A DNA stretch of 64,000 bases from Hordeum vulgare subsp. vulgare. Its lineage: Eukaryota > Streptophyta > Magnoliopsida > Poales > Poaceae. Positions 12,978-23,983 of the stretch are shown in pieces. Location of the stretch: contig NC_058524.1 in the NCBI RefSeq assembly GCF_904849725.1, positions 507,640,263 to 507,704,262 on the forward strand, in the 5' to 3' direction. The notes under the pieces were generated by a model. The model was given only the letters and a program-made list of their open reading frames with translations. It did not search any database and was not told the DNA's origin. Both the position numbers and the translations under genes were made by a program. How positions within the stretch are numbered: position 1 is the stretch's first letter; each line of letters begins with the position of its first letter.

Positions 12978-13090
12978 GCTATCAAACAAATGGGAGGTAC
13001 CTGCACACAGACACACACACACACACACCTTATTTACTTGCTTTATGTTTGCAAAGACTATGTTGACTCGGTAAAAATAAAGTAAACTTT

Positions 13091-13705
13091 ATGGACTCTC
13101 ATCCACTTGCTAATCTTTTCAAATTTGTTGCTTGTCATTAACCAATAGCTAATGATGAAGAAGTTATAAAATGAAATTCTATTGTGATACATATATCAAA
13201 TGAAAAGAATGATTGCAAGGATGCTAGTATGAATTCCATGAAAGTTAATTGTGCTAATGATCATGATTGGGGTGATGATGTTTCTTTTAATGTTGATAAT
13301 TTATTTAAGCCTCATAATGAATATACTATTGACAATAAAACTTTCTATAGTATTGATTGTGGTTTTGTAAGAGTGTCAACTTTAGGTAAAAATAATCCCA
13401 CAAATTCGGCGAGTGTTCAGTCCTATGAACTTTCTGATAAAAGTGGGTTTTGAGGGGTCATGACTTTAGCTGATGTTAATCCCACTATCTTGGAAATTTG
13501 TAAAACTTTTGTGTATGTGGCTCATGGGAAAAATATTTTGTGTGATAGATACATTGTTGAATTTCAATACATGTATTATTATGAGAGGGGCAAATATGGT
13601 TATGAAAATCTTCATCTCGCTAAATTACCTCTCTTTGTGTTGGTATTATTAATGCTCCATTCTTCTTATATGCATGTGATATATATATATTGTTTGTCTA
13701 GATAA
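13091..13705 (+). pseudogene. broken copy of the small ORF shared with element C (function unknown)
   Basis: ATG at 13091 begins MDSHPLANLF, matching MDPHPLANLF at the start of the ORF in C (20558). A TAA stop follows at 13139-13141. The same frame then stays open from 13184 to 13453, is stopped by TGA at 13451-13453 where C has a glycine codon, and continues from 13460 to 13705. Blocks shared with C are DHDWGDDVSF, NLFKPHNEY, NPTILE, HGKNILCDRYIVEF and YERGKYG. No frameshift is needed to follow the match, so decay is by substitutions and small in-frame changes. The protein has no gag, pol or envelope domain that I recognise. It was probably made by an ancestor of this non-autonomous family. 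Confidence 0.7.
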
Positions 13706-14725
13706 TTTATTTTCCTACAAGATTCCTATGCATAGGAATATGTTAATAGATAAATGATTTTTCCACATGCTATATGATTCTCTCTTTATGCTTCAGCTCT
13801 TGTCTTTGTGTGAGCATCACTAAAGTCTCAAGCCTATGTTAATGGTTATAAAGAAAGAGCTTGTCGGGAGACAACCCAACAGTTATCTTTACTTCTATTT
13901 TCAGTTCTTGTGTCTCAACATAGTTATTACTACTATAGTAATTATGTTTGTATCTTTTCTTTTGATGTTTGTACCAAGTAAACACTTTGGGATGATTTGG
14001 ACGATAGTTCAATTGATACGACACACAAAGATAAACTTTAGCGCTTAATATTTGATTTTACATTTTTTTTGCAGGACAAAGGTAAATGTTTGAAATTTTC
14101 ACACATTATTTGGATACAAGTTTTCCATGTTATCCTAATTTTTAATAATTTATGGAGTTACATAAGTATGTCTTTAATACAGATCTTTACGTACTGTTTT
14201 GTTTTACACATATTCTATTTTTGTTGCATAGTGTGCTTCTTTTACTGATACTATGGATTGTATCGAGGGTATAAGTCATGTATGCATTGGAAAAAGTAGA
14301 TATTATGCAAGAACAATTGTGAATATATTTATAACAGTACCTATGATGTTTGATCTTATTGCTATACTAACAGATCTCACGAAGTTTTTGTTGAGTTTTG
14401 TGCGTCGAAGTTTTCAAGTTTTGGGTGAGACTACAACAGATGAAGGAGTAAGGAGGGTCAAAAACCTAAGCATGGGGATTCCCGAGGCACTGCAAGGTAA
14501 TATTCAAAGAAAACACCAGCGTGTAACCTTGGGGATGCCCCAGATGGCATCCCCTCTTTCGTCTACTATCCATCCATATTTTCACTTGGAGCTATATTTT
14601 TATTCATCATGTGATATGTGTTTTTCTTGGAGCATCGTGTATTATGTTTGTGCTTGCTTTCTTTTTAGTTTTTCATAATAATTTTTTGTTGCAGACACCT
14701 ATTATGAGAGAGACACATTCTTTGG
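13706..14725 (+). other. non-coding internal region of element B, left of CACTA-1
   Basis: AT-rich DNA with landmarks shared with C and A: 'atttatggagttacataag' near 14149, 'ctatggattgtatcgagg' near 14252, and the PPT-like GGGGATTCCC after 'ctaagcat' near 14475, followed by 'aaccttggggatgcccc' near 14526. Open frames here (13836-14048, 14253-14678) are not conserved in C and are not called as genes. The last three bases (TGG, 14723-14725) are the left target duplication of CACTA-1. Confidence 0.6.
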
Positions 14726-14742
14726 CACTACTAGGGAAAACC

Positions 14743-14985
14743 CTAGTAGTAGCGCTGGAAATATGTGTAGCAGTAGTGCTGGGTCGAGCATACTGCTATC
14801 GTGCTATAGCTAAACCCTAGTAGTAGCGCAGGTATGTGCAGCGCTACTGGTAAGTAGTATTAGCAGCAACGCTTGCCTGCCCAGCGCTACTGCTAACTAT
14901 AGTACTAGCGTTTGCCCATAGTAAGCGCTGCTGGTAAGCAGCGCTACTGGTAAGTATTTACCAGCGCTACTGCTAACTTTTACTG
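14743..14985. repeat. left subterminal repeats of CACTA-1
   Basis: Short motifs recur on both strands around the core AGCGCTACTG(C/G)TA: for example 'tagtagtagcgctgg' near 14744, 'tagtagtagcgcagg' near 14819, and 'agcgctactgctaac' near 14882 and 14962. In En/Spm-type elements such arrays bind the TnpA-like protein; that role is inferred by position here. Confidence 0.8.
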
Positions 14986-15514
14986 CTTTCACAGCTTTGC
15001 ACCCTCTACGTATTTGTGATTTATTTATAAAGATTCTATACAATAGTTTCATCACATCATATTAAACATACACCATTCTTACATATCATAGACATACAAT
15101 AGTCTCATCATACCATCATCATCATCATCATCATTCAACACAAAATATCATCACATAATCCCGAAAATACCGATACATAAGAGCGATCATGTCATGTCTC
15201 GAATAAGTGCAACTGCAAGGTCATGGCACACCCACAAGTTTCATCATCTTTATCTACAACATGATGTACAAGAGAAGAGCGATCAACATGAGGAAGAACG
15301 CGAATATGTAGTACTGGCGGTCCCGCCACTGCTCATACTGGAGTGTCCACTTGAAGTAACTACTTTCCGCTTCGGCTGTGGTGTCGAACCCTGTGTGGGT
15401 AGCACCCGGGTACCTGCGCACCTGGGCCTGACCGGCTGGCCAGTGGTCGTAGACTCCTGGAACCCTCCCAACGTACATGACGTAGTTGTCCTTCACCATC
15501 TCTGATCTAGGTAC
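14986..15514 (-). other. 3' flank of the CACTA-1 second gene, no gene seen
   Basis: AT-rich DNA with a short (CAT)n run near 15113-15136. A stretch at 15250-15500 has overlapping open frames on both strands (15194-15505 plus, 15254-15550 minus) with no recognisable domain. It may be 3' untranslated or terminal sequence of the second gene. GGTAC at 15510-15514 is the left duplication of the solo LTR. Confidence 0.4.
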
Positions 15515-17200
15515 TGATACGTCTCCAACGTATCTATAATTTTTTATCATTGCATGCTATTATATTATCAACTTTGGATGTTTTATATGCATGAATATGC
15601 TATTTTATATTATTTTTGGGACTAACCTATTGACCTAGAGCCTAGTGCCAGTTTCTATTTTTTCCTTGTTTTTGACCTTTTTCAAATAGGAATATCAAAC
15701 GTAGTCGAAACGGAATAAAACTTTTACCGTGATTTTTTATGGAAAATATCAAAAATACCAGAAGAAAAAGATACCGGAGAGGAGTCCGAGGAAGCCACGA
15801 GCCAGGTAGGCGCGCCCACCCCCCCCCCCCTCCCCCCCCCGGGCGGGCCTGGGGGGCTCGTGACTCCCTTGTGGGTCCCCCTGACTTGTTCTCGGTGCCA
15901 TCTGGTCTTATAAATACAGAAACCTCTAGAAATAAACCTAGATCGGGAGTTCCACCGCCGCAAGCCTCTGTAGCCACCAAAAACCAATCGGGAGCCCGTT
16001 CCGGCACACTGCCCAAGGGGGAATCCATCTCGGTTTCCATCTTCATCATCCCGGCGATCTCCATGATGAGGAGGGAGTAGTTCTCCCTCGGGGCTGAGGG
16101 TATGTACCTGTAGCTATGTGTTTGATCTCTCTCTCTCGTGTTTTTGAGATTTCATGATCTCGATGTACCGCGGGCTTTGCTACTATAGTTGGATCCTATG
16201 ATGTTCTTCCCCCTCTCACTTCTTGTAATGAATTGAGTTTCCCCTTTGAAGTTATCTTATCGGATTGAGTCTTTAAGAACATTTGATGTATGTCTTGCAT
16301 GTGTCTATGTGTGGTGACAATGGTATATTCATGTGAGTACTGGATGTATGTTTTGGTGATCAACTTGCGGGTTTCATGACATCGGGAACCTATGCATATG
16401 GGTTGGCACACGTTTTGACTCTCCGGTAGAAACTTTGGGGCACTCTTTGAAGTTCTATGTGTTGGTTGAATAGATGATCCTGAGATTGTGTCATGCATAT
16501 AGTATAATCATGCCCACGGATACTTGAGGTGACAATGGAGTATCTAGGTGACATTAGGGTCTTGGTTGATGTGTGTCTTAATGTGTTATTTTAGTACGAA
16601 CTCTAGGATAGATTGAACGGAAAGAATAGCTTCGTGTTATTTTACTACGGACTCTTGAATAGATCGATCAGAAAGAATAACTTTGTGGTGGTTTCGTACC
16701 CGACAATAATCTCTTCATTTGTTCTCCGCTATTAGTGACTTTGGAGTGACCCTTTGTTGCATGTTGAGGGCTAGTTATATGATCCAATTATGTTATCATT
16801 GTTGAGAGAACTTCACTAGTGAAAGTATGAACCCTAGGATTTGTTTCCACGCACTGCAATACCGTTCGTGCTCACTTTTATTATTAATTACCTTGCTGTT
16901 TTTATAATTTCAGATTACAAAAACCTATATCTACTATCCATATTGCACTTGTATCACCATCTCTTCACCAAACTAGTGCACCTATACAATTTACCATTGT
17001 ATTGGGTGTGTTGGGGACACAAGAGACTCTTTGTTATTTGGTTGCAGGGTTGCTTGAGAGAGACCATCTTCATCCTACGCCTCCCATGGATTGATAAACC
17101 TTAGGTCACCCACTTGAGGGAAAATTGCTACTGTCCTACAAACCTCTACACTTGGAGGCCCAACAACGTCTACAAGGAGAAGGTTGCGTAGTAGACATCA
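15515..17200 (+). mobile_element. solo LTR, gypsy (TGATACGTCTCC type), duplication GGTAC
   Basis: It starts TGATACGTCTCCAACGTATC and ends GTAGTAGACATCA, with GGTAC at 15510-15514 and 17201-17205. It is 1686 bp, has no PBS, PPT or internal region beside it, and interrupts the 3' region of the CACTA-1 second gene. A TATAAATA box lies at 15909-15916 after a C-rich tract (15820-15842). Overlapping frames at 15642-16080 on both strands come from that C-rich tract and are not genes. Confidence 0.92.
15909..15916 (+). promoter_or_regulatory. TATA box of the solo LTR promoter
   Basis: TATAAATA sits about 400 bp into the LTR, where the related LTRs of C and G have TATATATT. Confidence 0.6.
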
Positions 17201-17205
17201 GGTAC

Positions 17206-17495
17206 CTACATCGTGAGTTGTTGATTTGAACGATAATATGCAACATAATGTACTTAATAAAACAAAGAGGCATGGTTAGCAAAATAAAAGCAACCAATAG
17301 TAAAAATAAATGACGAAGTTCCTCATACCCAAACTAATTAACTAGAACGATCTATGCTAGTTCAAGACCACGGTTTAGTTACATCACATAGTTTCGCCAT
17401 AGAAAGACAGTAGTGATAAGGCAGTAGAAAGATAGTAGTGATAAGGCATGCTAGTTCAGGACCACAGTTTAGTTACATCACATTGTCATTGACAA
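17206..17495 (-). other. 3' untranslated/terminal DNA of the CACTA-1 second gene
   Basis: AT-rich DNA between the solo LTR and the stop of the second gene. It contains a direct repeat of 'atgctagttca(a/g)gaccac(g/a)' at about 17353 and 17448. No coding signal. Confidence 0.45.
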
Positions 17496-18665
17496 TCAGT
17501 CGTTCAGGTCCTCGTCCCAATCTTCATTGTCAGCGAGGATGCACCCGAGCTTCGTGAAAGGTTTCATGTCCAGACGATGAGCGACTAGCAGTGCTCGGAC
17601 ATCAACCCGTGTGATTGCCCCATTGTAGAACATCCCCGTTGGTTCTAGGACTTGCTACATGATCACTTGGGCTAGTTCACACTGTACGTGATAAAACTCA
17701 GCTCGGATTCGATGATCCGGTGTCGTTCCTATGCTTGTGGCCCAGCTGACAATCTCGGCATCTTCGGTAGTAGCTGACATGCGAAGGCATTTATTATCCC
17801 TTCTGAACTCCATCAGGTGATGCATGAGGTAGAATCCATCAGCCGTACTGTTGTTCGGTTGATGGATGCAGCAGAAGTCGGTCTTATGGCCGAATGCCGG
17901 TGCTTTATTCCTGGTCTTTTTCACCTTAATATATCCACTAGTCAGGCTGAAGGTCCACAGGGCAGAGTCGAGAACACTCTTTACGTGCGTGTAATCCTTT
18001 TTCTTGAGGTTCTTCGACGAGTCCAAGTAGATATCATGGGAGTATTCCGGGTACAGAACGATGAGGACGGCGTCGCCCCCGCTGCGCAAATTAAGTACAC
18101 CTCAAATTAGCCTCCATGCTTGGATATGCGCGGATGACTTACGCGGGATGATAAGGCAGGAGAATCGCTTCCTTGTCCTTATTAGCGATCATGAAATCGC
18201 CGAGGTACTTGCTCGCATAGTCACGGTGCTCTTTGTAAACTTCCAAGAAGTCCTCGTGCATATAGTATGGGTCCGCGACGCAGATATATTTGATGCTCTC
18301 CACATTGATGATGGAGTTGAGCTATAGCGCATACATGCGGATGAACTGGAAATCCATCTTGGTCATGTGGAAGATGTTGTAGATGTAGTCAAATCAGAGA
18401 AGGAACTAATTCGCGAGCGAGGTATCGACATACATCTTCCCACCCGACACATGAGCCGCGTAAAGCGGGTATCCTGGATGTTTCGCGGCCAGAAGGTTTT
18501 CTCTCTCACCAGCACATCTTCATGGAGTCTCTTTATATCATTGTTCAGTATGTGATCTAGTGCTTTGCCAGGTAGGACCGGCTCGCCGGCGATGTGGACA
18601 CGTGGCTCACCTTCAACAGGTATTCTGTCTACCACCAGGGATTTTAGAGGCGGCTGGCTGCTTGA
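17496..18665 (-). pseudogene. CACTA-1 second gene, 3' part: C48 (Ulp1)-protease-like domain without catalytic residues
   Basis: Read on the minus strand, a segment at about 18670-18150 includes KSLVVDRIPVEGEPRV and DPYYMHEDFLEVYKEHRDY in different frames. A likely intron follows, with a donor GTAAGT near 18146 and an acceptor after 'ttgcgcag' near 18083. The next exon (18089 to 17658) reads GGDAVLIVLYPEYSHDIYLDS, then KKDYTHVKSVLDSAL and FCCIHQPNNSTADGFYLMHH. This matches the layout of Ulp1-like C48 proteases. The His-Trp position reads Asp-Ala, and the position of the catalytic Cys in the Gln-Pro...Cys-Gly pattern reads Ala-Asp. The aspartate in YLDS remains. A TAG at 17655-17657 precedes 52 more open codons ending at TGA 17496-17498. 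The gene continues on the other side of element C. Confidence 0.6.
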
Positions 18666-18670
18666 AGCAC

Positions 18671-20306
18671 TGATACGTCTCAAACGTATCTATAATTTTT
18701 GATGGTTTCATGCTGTTATCTTGTCATCTTTGGATGTTTTATGTACCTTTTATATCTTTTTTGGGACTAACTTATTAATTCAGTGCCAAGTGCCAGTTCT
18801 TGTTTTTCTGTGTTTTTGGCTCTTTTCAGATCTAATTTTGGAACGGAGTCCAAACGGAATAAAATCCCCGAAATAAATTTTTCCAGATCGGAAGAAGATC
18901 AGGGGGCTTGAGGGCCAAGGCAGGAGAGCTACAGGGGGCCCACAAGCCTTGTAGCCGCCAACAGGGGGCGGCGGCTACCAGGCTTGTGGCCTCCCTGGCG
19001 CCCCCCTGACCTAGCTCCTTCACCTATATATTCCCTAAAATACAGAAAAAATAGGGGAATCCACGAAAACACTTTTCCGCTGCCGCAAGCTTCCGTTTCC
19101 ACGAGACCCTTCCCGGTGCCCTGCCGGAGGAGACTTCGGAGTTGGAGGGCTTCAACATCAACATCATCGCCCCCTCCAATGACTCGTGAGTAGTTCACTT
19201 CAGACCTACGGGTCCGTAGTTAGTAGCTAGATGGCTTCTTCTCTCTCTTGGATCTTCAATACAAAGTTCTCCATGATCTTCATGGAGATCTATCCAATGT
19301 AATCCTCTTTGGAGGTGTGTTTGTCGAGATCCGATGAATTGTGGATTTCTGATCAGATTATCTATGATATATATTTGAGTCTTTGCTGATTTCTTATATG
19401 CATGATTTGATATCCTTGTAAGTCTCTCCGAGTCTTGGGTTTTGTTTGGCGAACTAGATCTGTGATTCTTGCAATGGGAGAAGTGCTTGGTTTTGGGTTC
19501 ATAGCGTGTGGTGACCTTTCCCAGTGACAGAAGGGGCAGCAAGGCACACATCATGTTGTTGCCATCAAGGGTAACAAGATGGGCTTTTATCGTAGATATG
19601 AGATTGTCCATCTACATCATTTCATCTTGCTTAAGGCGTTACTCTGCTCTTTTGGACTTAATACACTAGATGCATGCTGGATAGCGGTCGACGTGTGGAG
19701 TAATAGTAGTAGATGCAGAAAGTATCGGTCTACTTGTTTTGGACGTGATGCCTATAGATATAATCATTGCCATAGATGACGTCACGACTTTGCGCGGTTC
19801 TATCAATTGCTCGACGGTAATTCGTTCACCCACCGTCTACTTGCTTTCATGAGAGAAGCCACTAGTGAACACTACGACCCCGGGTCTATTCACACCTATC
19901 ATTTCCACTTTCACTTTTACTTTGCTTTGTTACTTTGTTGCTTTAAGTTCTCACTTGGCAAACAATCTATAAGGGATTTACAACCCCTTCATAGCGTTGG
20001 GTGCAAGCTCTTTGTGTTTGTGCAGGTACTTGTGATAATCCTTCACTGGATCGATACCTTGGTTCTCAAAACCGAGGGAAATACTTACCGCCGCTATGCT
20101 ATATCACCCTTTCCGCTTCGAGGGAACACCAACGCAAGGCTCCAAGGCCACGGGGGAATCATTTGCATATTTGACAAGGAAGTCCCTAAAGGCGTAGCCG
20201 TAGCAGAAGGATTCCTGGTGCCGTTGCTGAGGAGTATCAAGACAAGAATAGTCTCCCGTCAGCATGTGTTTCTGGCGCCGTTGGAAGGTCTTTTGTTGCA
20301 GTAGCA
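18671..20306 (+). mobile_element. 5' LTR of element C, with a 101-bp 3' extension
   Basis: It starts TGATACGTCTCAAACGTATC and ends TTGTTGCAGTAGCA. A TATATATT box lies at 19025-19032. Compared with the related LTR of G, which ends at GCCGTAGCA, this LTR runs on from 20206 to 20306. The extra part contains TGGTGCCGTTGCTGAGGA (20216-20233) and TGGCGCCGTTGGAAGG (20273-20288), both like primer binding sites. Confidence 0.9.
20206..20306 (+). other. LTR extension carrying former primer-binding-site sequence
   Basis: The stretch starts right after GCCGTAGCA, where the LTR of G ends, and closes with a new GCAGTAGCA end. It is present in both LTRs (second copy about 25529-25629), and the AGCAC duplication lies outside it, so it is a true part of the LTR. 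Confidence 0.7.
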
Positions 20307-20316
20307 GAAGTATTTC

Positions 20317-20333
20317 TGGCGTTGTTGCCGCGG
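20317..20333 (+). promoter_or_regulatory. primer binding site of element C
   Basis: TGGCGTTGTTGCCGCGG lies 10 nt after the LTR end. It resembles the tRNA-Asp-type site TGGCGCCGTTGCCGGGG with three mismatches. It is the third PBS-like sequence in a row; the other two lie inside the LTR. Confidence 0.65.
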
Positions 20334-20557
20334 AAGGAGAGATCAAGATCTATCCAAGTAGGTCTCACAAACTCATCTCTTGCATTTACCTTTTTTGCCA
20401 GTTGCCTCTCGTTTTCCTTTCCCCCACTTCACATTTGCCGTTTTCTTTCGCCTTTTTTGTCGTTTTCCTTTGTTGGTTTTTTCGCTTGCTTTCTGTTCGC
20501 TTGTGTGCCATGTGCCTTCAATATGCTTGCATCTTCGCTTGCTGAAAATCTAGTGAT

Positions 20558-21304
20558 ATGGATCCTCATCCACTTGCTAATCTCTTTAAGAGATCCACTT
20601 ATGTGGAACCAATTGCTAGTGAATTGAGTGAACTTGACTATCTTTATGGAGTTTTGCTTGAGATGCGTGAATCTGAAAATCATGATGAAGAAACTTATGA
20701 AGTGATTCACGAGGGCTCCTTGAATGAAAAGCATGATTGCAATGGTTTCACTATAAATCCTATTAGTGACAATCATGCTAAAAATATGCAAAACCCTAAG
20801 CTTGAGGATGCTAGTTTTGCTATGACTGCTACTTATTGCAATAATCATGATTGGGGTGATGATCTTTCTTATGATCTTGAAAATTTGTTTAAACCTCATG
20901 ATGAGTATGATATTTGCAATAATATTGAAAGTGGGATTGGAGAAGTCGTGACTTTAGTTGATGATAATCCCACTATTTTTGAAGAGCGTCAACTTTGCAT
21001 GCATATGGATCATGAAAAGAATATCCTTTGTGATAGTTACATTATTGAATTCGAATATGATCCCACATGTAATAGCTATGAGAGAGGAAAATATTGTGGT
21101 AGAAACTTTCATGTTACCAAATACCTCTCGTTATGTGGAGATTGCTATTGTCTCTTTCTTCTTCCTTGCATATGGCAACTATTGGTTGTCTTGACAATCT
21201 GTTTTCCTATAAAATGCCTACGCATAGGAAGTATGTTAGACTTAGATATGATTTTCACATGCTTTCTGATGCTCTCGTTGTGCTTCAATTCTTGTCTTTT
21301 GTGA
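20558..21304 (+). CDS. 248-aa ORF of unknown function in element C, conserved in element B
   Basis: The frame is open from ATG 20558 to TAG 21302-21304. It begins MDPHPLANLFKRSTYVEP. The N-terminal two thirds are acidic and rich in Asn, Asp and His, with CNNHDWGDDLSYDLENLF near residues 93-110 and DHEKNILCDSYIIEFEYD near 150-167. The C-terminal part (about residues 185-248) is hydrophobic and cysteine-rich and could be membrane-seeking, or an out-of-register extension. Element B carries the same protein with in-frame stops. There is no zinc knuckle, DTG motif or RT box. It is the only long frame of the element and lies about 250 bp after the LTR, where gag normally starts. Function unknown; it may be packaging-related or simply a gag remnant changed beyond recognition. 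Confidence 0.65.
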   Translation: MDPHPLANLFKRSTYVEPIASELSELDYLYGVLLEMRESENHDEETYEVIHEGSLNEKHDCNGFTINPISDNHAKNMQNPKLEDASFAMTATYCNNHDWGDDLSYDLENLFKPHDEYDICNNIESGIGEVVTLVDDNPTIFEERQLCMHMDHEKNILCDSYIIEFEYDPTCNSYERGKYCGRNFHVTKYLSLCGDCYCLFLLPCIWQLLVVLTICFPIKCLRIGSMLDLDMIFTCFLMLSLCFNSCLL

Positions 21305-23968
21305 GAGCATCATTGAATGCCTAGCAAAGGGCGTTAAACAATAACGCTTGTTGGGAGGCAACCCAACGAATCTATCATTTTTCTTTATTTTTTGTGTTTT
21401 ACACACTTTCATAATTCTATTATGATTGTGTTTTTTGTGTTTCTTTTGCGTTTGTGCCAAGCCAAACCTTTATGATTAGTCTTGGGGATGATCGTTCGGT
21501 CATGCTGGAAAAGACATAAACTTTCTGCTCACGAAAAGAGTTTTCATTTTTTTTCTGTAAGATATTTTGATTTGATTCTTTTTGCTGATGATTGCTACGC
21601 AAATTCTTCATACTGTCGTAAGTGTTCAGAATTTTTGAAGTACCATAAGTATACGAAGTATACAGATTGCTACAGACTGGTCTACTGTTAACAGATTCTG
21701 TTTTTGTTGAGTTGGTTGCTTATTTTGATGAAACTATGGATAGTATCGGGGGGTATTAGCCATGGAAGATTGAAAATACAGTAACCCAACATCAACATAA
21801 TTAGAATTTAAGTTTTCTACAGTATCTAAGGAAGTGGTGGTTTGCTTTCTTATACTAATGTTATCATGAGTTTCTGTTTAAGTTTCGTGTTGTGAAGTTT
21901 TCAAGTTTTGGGTGAAGTTCTTATGGACAAAGAGATAAAGAGTGGCAAGAGCTCAAGCTTGGGGATTCCCAAGGCACCCCAAGAGATTCAAGGATGCCGT
22001 AAAAGCCTAAGCTTGGGGACGCCTCAGGAAGGCATCCCCTCTTTCATCTTCAATCCATCGGTAACGTTAATTGGGGCTATATTTCGATTAACCACATGTT
22101 ATGTGTTTTTCTTCGAGCGTCTTGTATCGTAGGAGTCTTTTATTTTTGTTGGGACACAATCATCCTTGCTGCACACCTAGAGAGATAGACATGCACTCAC
22201 CGTGATTTTGTCTTGCTTCACTTATATCCTTTGGTAGACAATTCAACTCACATGTGCTTCACTTATATCTTTTGAGCTAGTTGATTTTGCTCTATGCGCT
22301 TCACTTATATATTTTAGAGCACGCGGTGCATGGCTTGGTAGTTGATCTATGCTTTGAAAGTAGTCTCAAAAGGGGTAGTTATCGAAAGGGATAGGAAAAT
22401 TTCCACCTTGATGTGCATTGAATAGTTAGAGAAGTTTGATTCATCTCAATTAGTTTTGAGCTGTGGTTGTGGTAATATTGAAGTTATGCTAGTAAGGTGT
22501 TGTGGATCTAGAAATACTTGTGTTGAAGTTAGTGATCCCCGTAGCATGCACGTATGGTGAACCGCTATGTGGTGAAATCTGAGCATGATTAGTCTATTGA
22601 TTGTCATCCTTTGTGTGGCGGTCGGGATCGCGCGATGGTTTATACCTACCAACCCTTCCCCTAGGAGTATGCGTTGAATGCTTTGTTTCGATTACTACTA
22701 AAACTTTTGCAACAAGTATATGAGTTCTTCATGACTAATGTTGAATCCATGGTTTAGATGCACTTTCACCTTCCACCATCACCATCTTCTTAGTGCCGTG
22801 CAATTTTCGCCGGTGCAGAAAACCCACCATTAGCCTCCCTCAAAACAGCCACCATACCTACCTACTATGGCTTTTTCAAAGCTATTTCGAGATATATTTC
22901 GATGCAACTACCACCATGACATGTGCCACTACTTCTACATTGCCATTGCATGATCGTAAGATAGCTAGCATGATGTTTCCATTAATGTCTATGCCATGCT
23001 AAATCAATGTCACGGTACACTACCGAAGGCATTCCATATAGAGTCATCGTTGCTCTAAGTTTTGAGTTGAAAGTGTGATGATCATCGTTGATGGAGCATT
23101 GTCCCATGTAAGGAAATAAAGGAGGCCAAAGATGCCCACCAAAATAAAAAATAAATAAAAAATAGGCCAAAGAGCCCACCAAAAAAAGATGAGAGAAAAA
23201 GAGAGAAGGGACAATGCTACTATCCTTCCACACTTGTGCTCATTAAGCACCATGATCTTCATGATTGAGAGTCTCTCGTTTTGTCACCATATAGCTAGTG
23301 GGAAATTTTCATTATATAACTTGGCTTGTATATTCCAATGATAGGCTTCCTCAAATTTGCCTTAGGTCTTCGTGAGCAAGCAAGTTGGATGCACACCCAC
23401 TAGTTTTCTTTAAGAGCTTTCACATACTCTTAGCTCTAGTGCATCATTTGTATGGCAATCTCTACTCATTCACATTGATATCTATTGATGAGCATCTCCA
23501 CAGCTCATTGATATGCCTAGTTAATGTGATCATCTTCTCCTTGTTTGTCTTGCAACCTCCACCACACTCCACACCACTTATAGTGCTAAAACCATGGCTC
23601 ACGCTCATGTATTGCGTGAGAGTTGAAAAGGTTTGAGAAAGTAAAGGTGTGAAAACAATTACTTGGCCAATATTGGGTTTGTGCATGATTTAAATTCGTT
23701 GTGCAATGATGATAGAGCATAGCCAGACTATATGCTTTTCTAGGGATAACTTTCATTTGGCCTTGTTATTTTGAAAGTTCATGGTTACCTTGCTATTTTG
23801 CTTGAAGTATTATTGTCTCCACGTTAATAGCAAACTATTGTTTTGAATCTAATGGATGAACATTCACGTCACATAAGAGGAGTTACAAAGGACATCTATG
23901 CTAGGTAGCATGAAAGCATAAAAAAAATCATTCTTTATCACTTCCCTACTTGAGGACGAGCAGGAGTT
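21305..23968 (+). other. non-coding internal region of element C
   Basis: After the ORF come 'gttgggaggcaacccaacg' near 21350, two PPT-like motifs AAGCTTGGGGATTCCC (about 21956) and AAGCTTGGGGACGCC (about 22009), and a conserved block around 22845-23080 shared with B and A. The part from about 23303 to the end is shared with G (61147-61835). Open frames here on both strands (for example 22982-23233 and 23462-23686) have no conserved protein and are not called. Confidence 0.6.
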
Positions 23969-23983
23969 AAGCTTGGGGATGCT
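23969..23983 (+). promoter_or_regulatory. polypurine tract of element C
   Basis: AAGCTTGGGGATGCT directly precedes the TGATACG start of the right LTR; an identical tract precedes the LTR of G (61821-61835). Confidence 0.8.

Noticed and set aside
14743..14985. Short repeated motifs that could suggest a CRISPR array
   Set aside because: Motifs occur on both strands with irregular spacing and sit just inside CACTA ends; they are subterminal repeats of a plant transposon.
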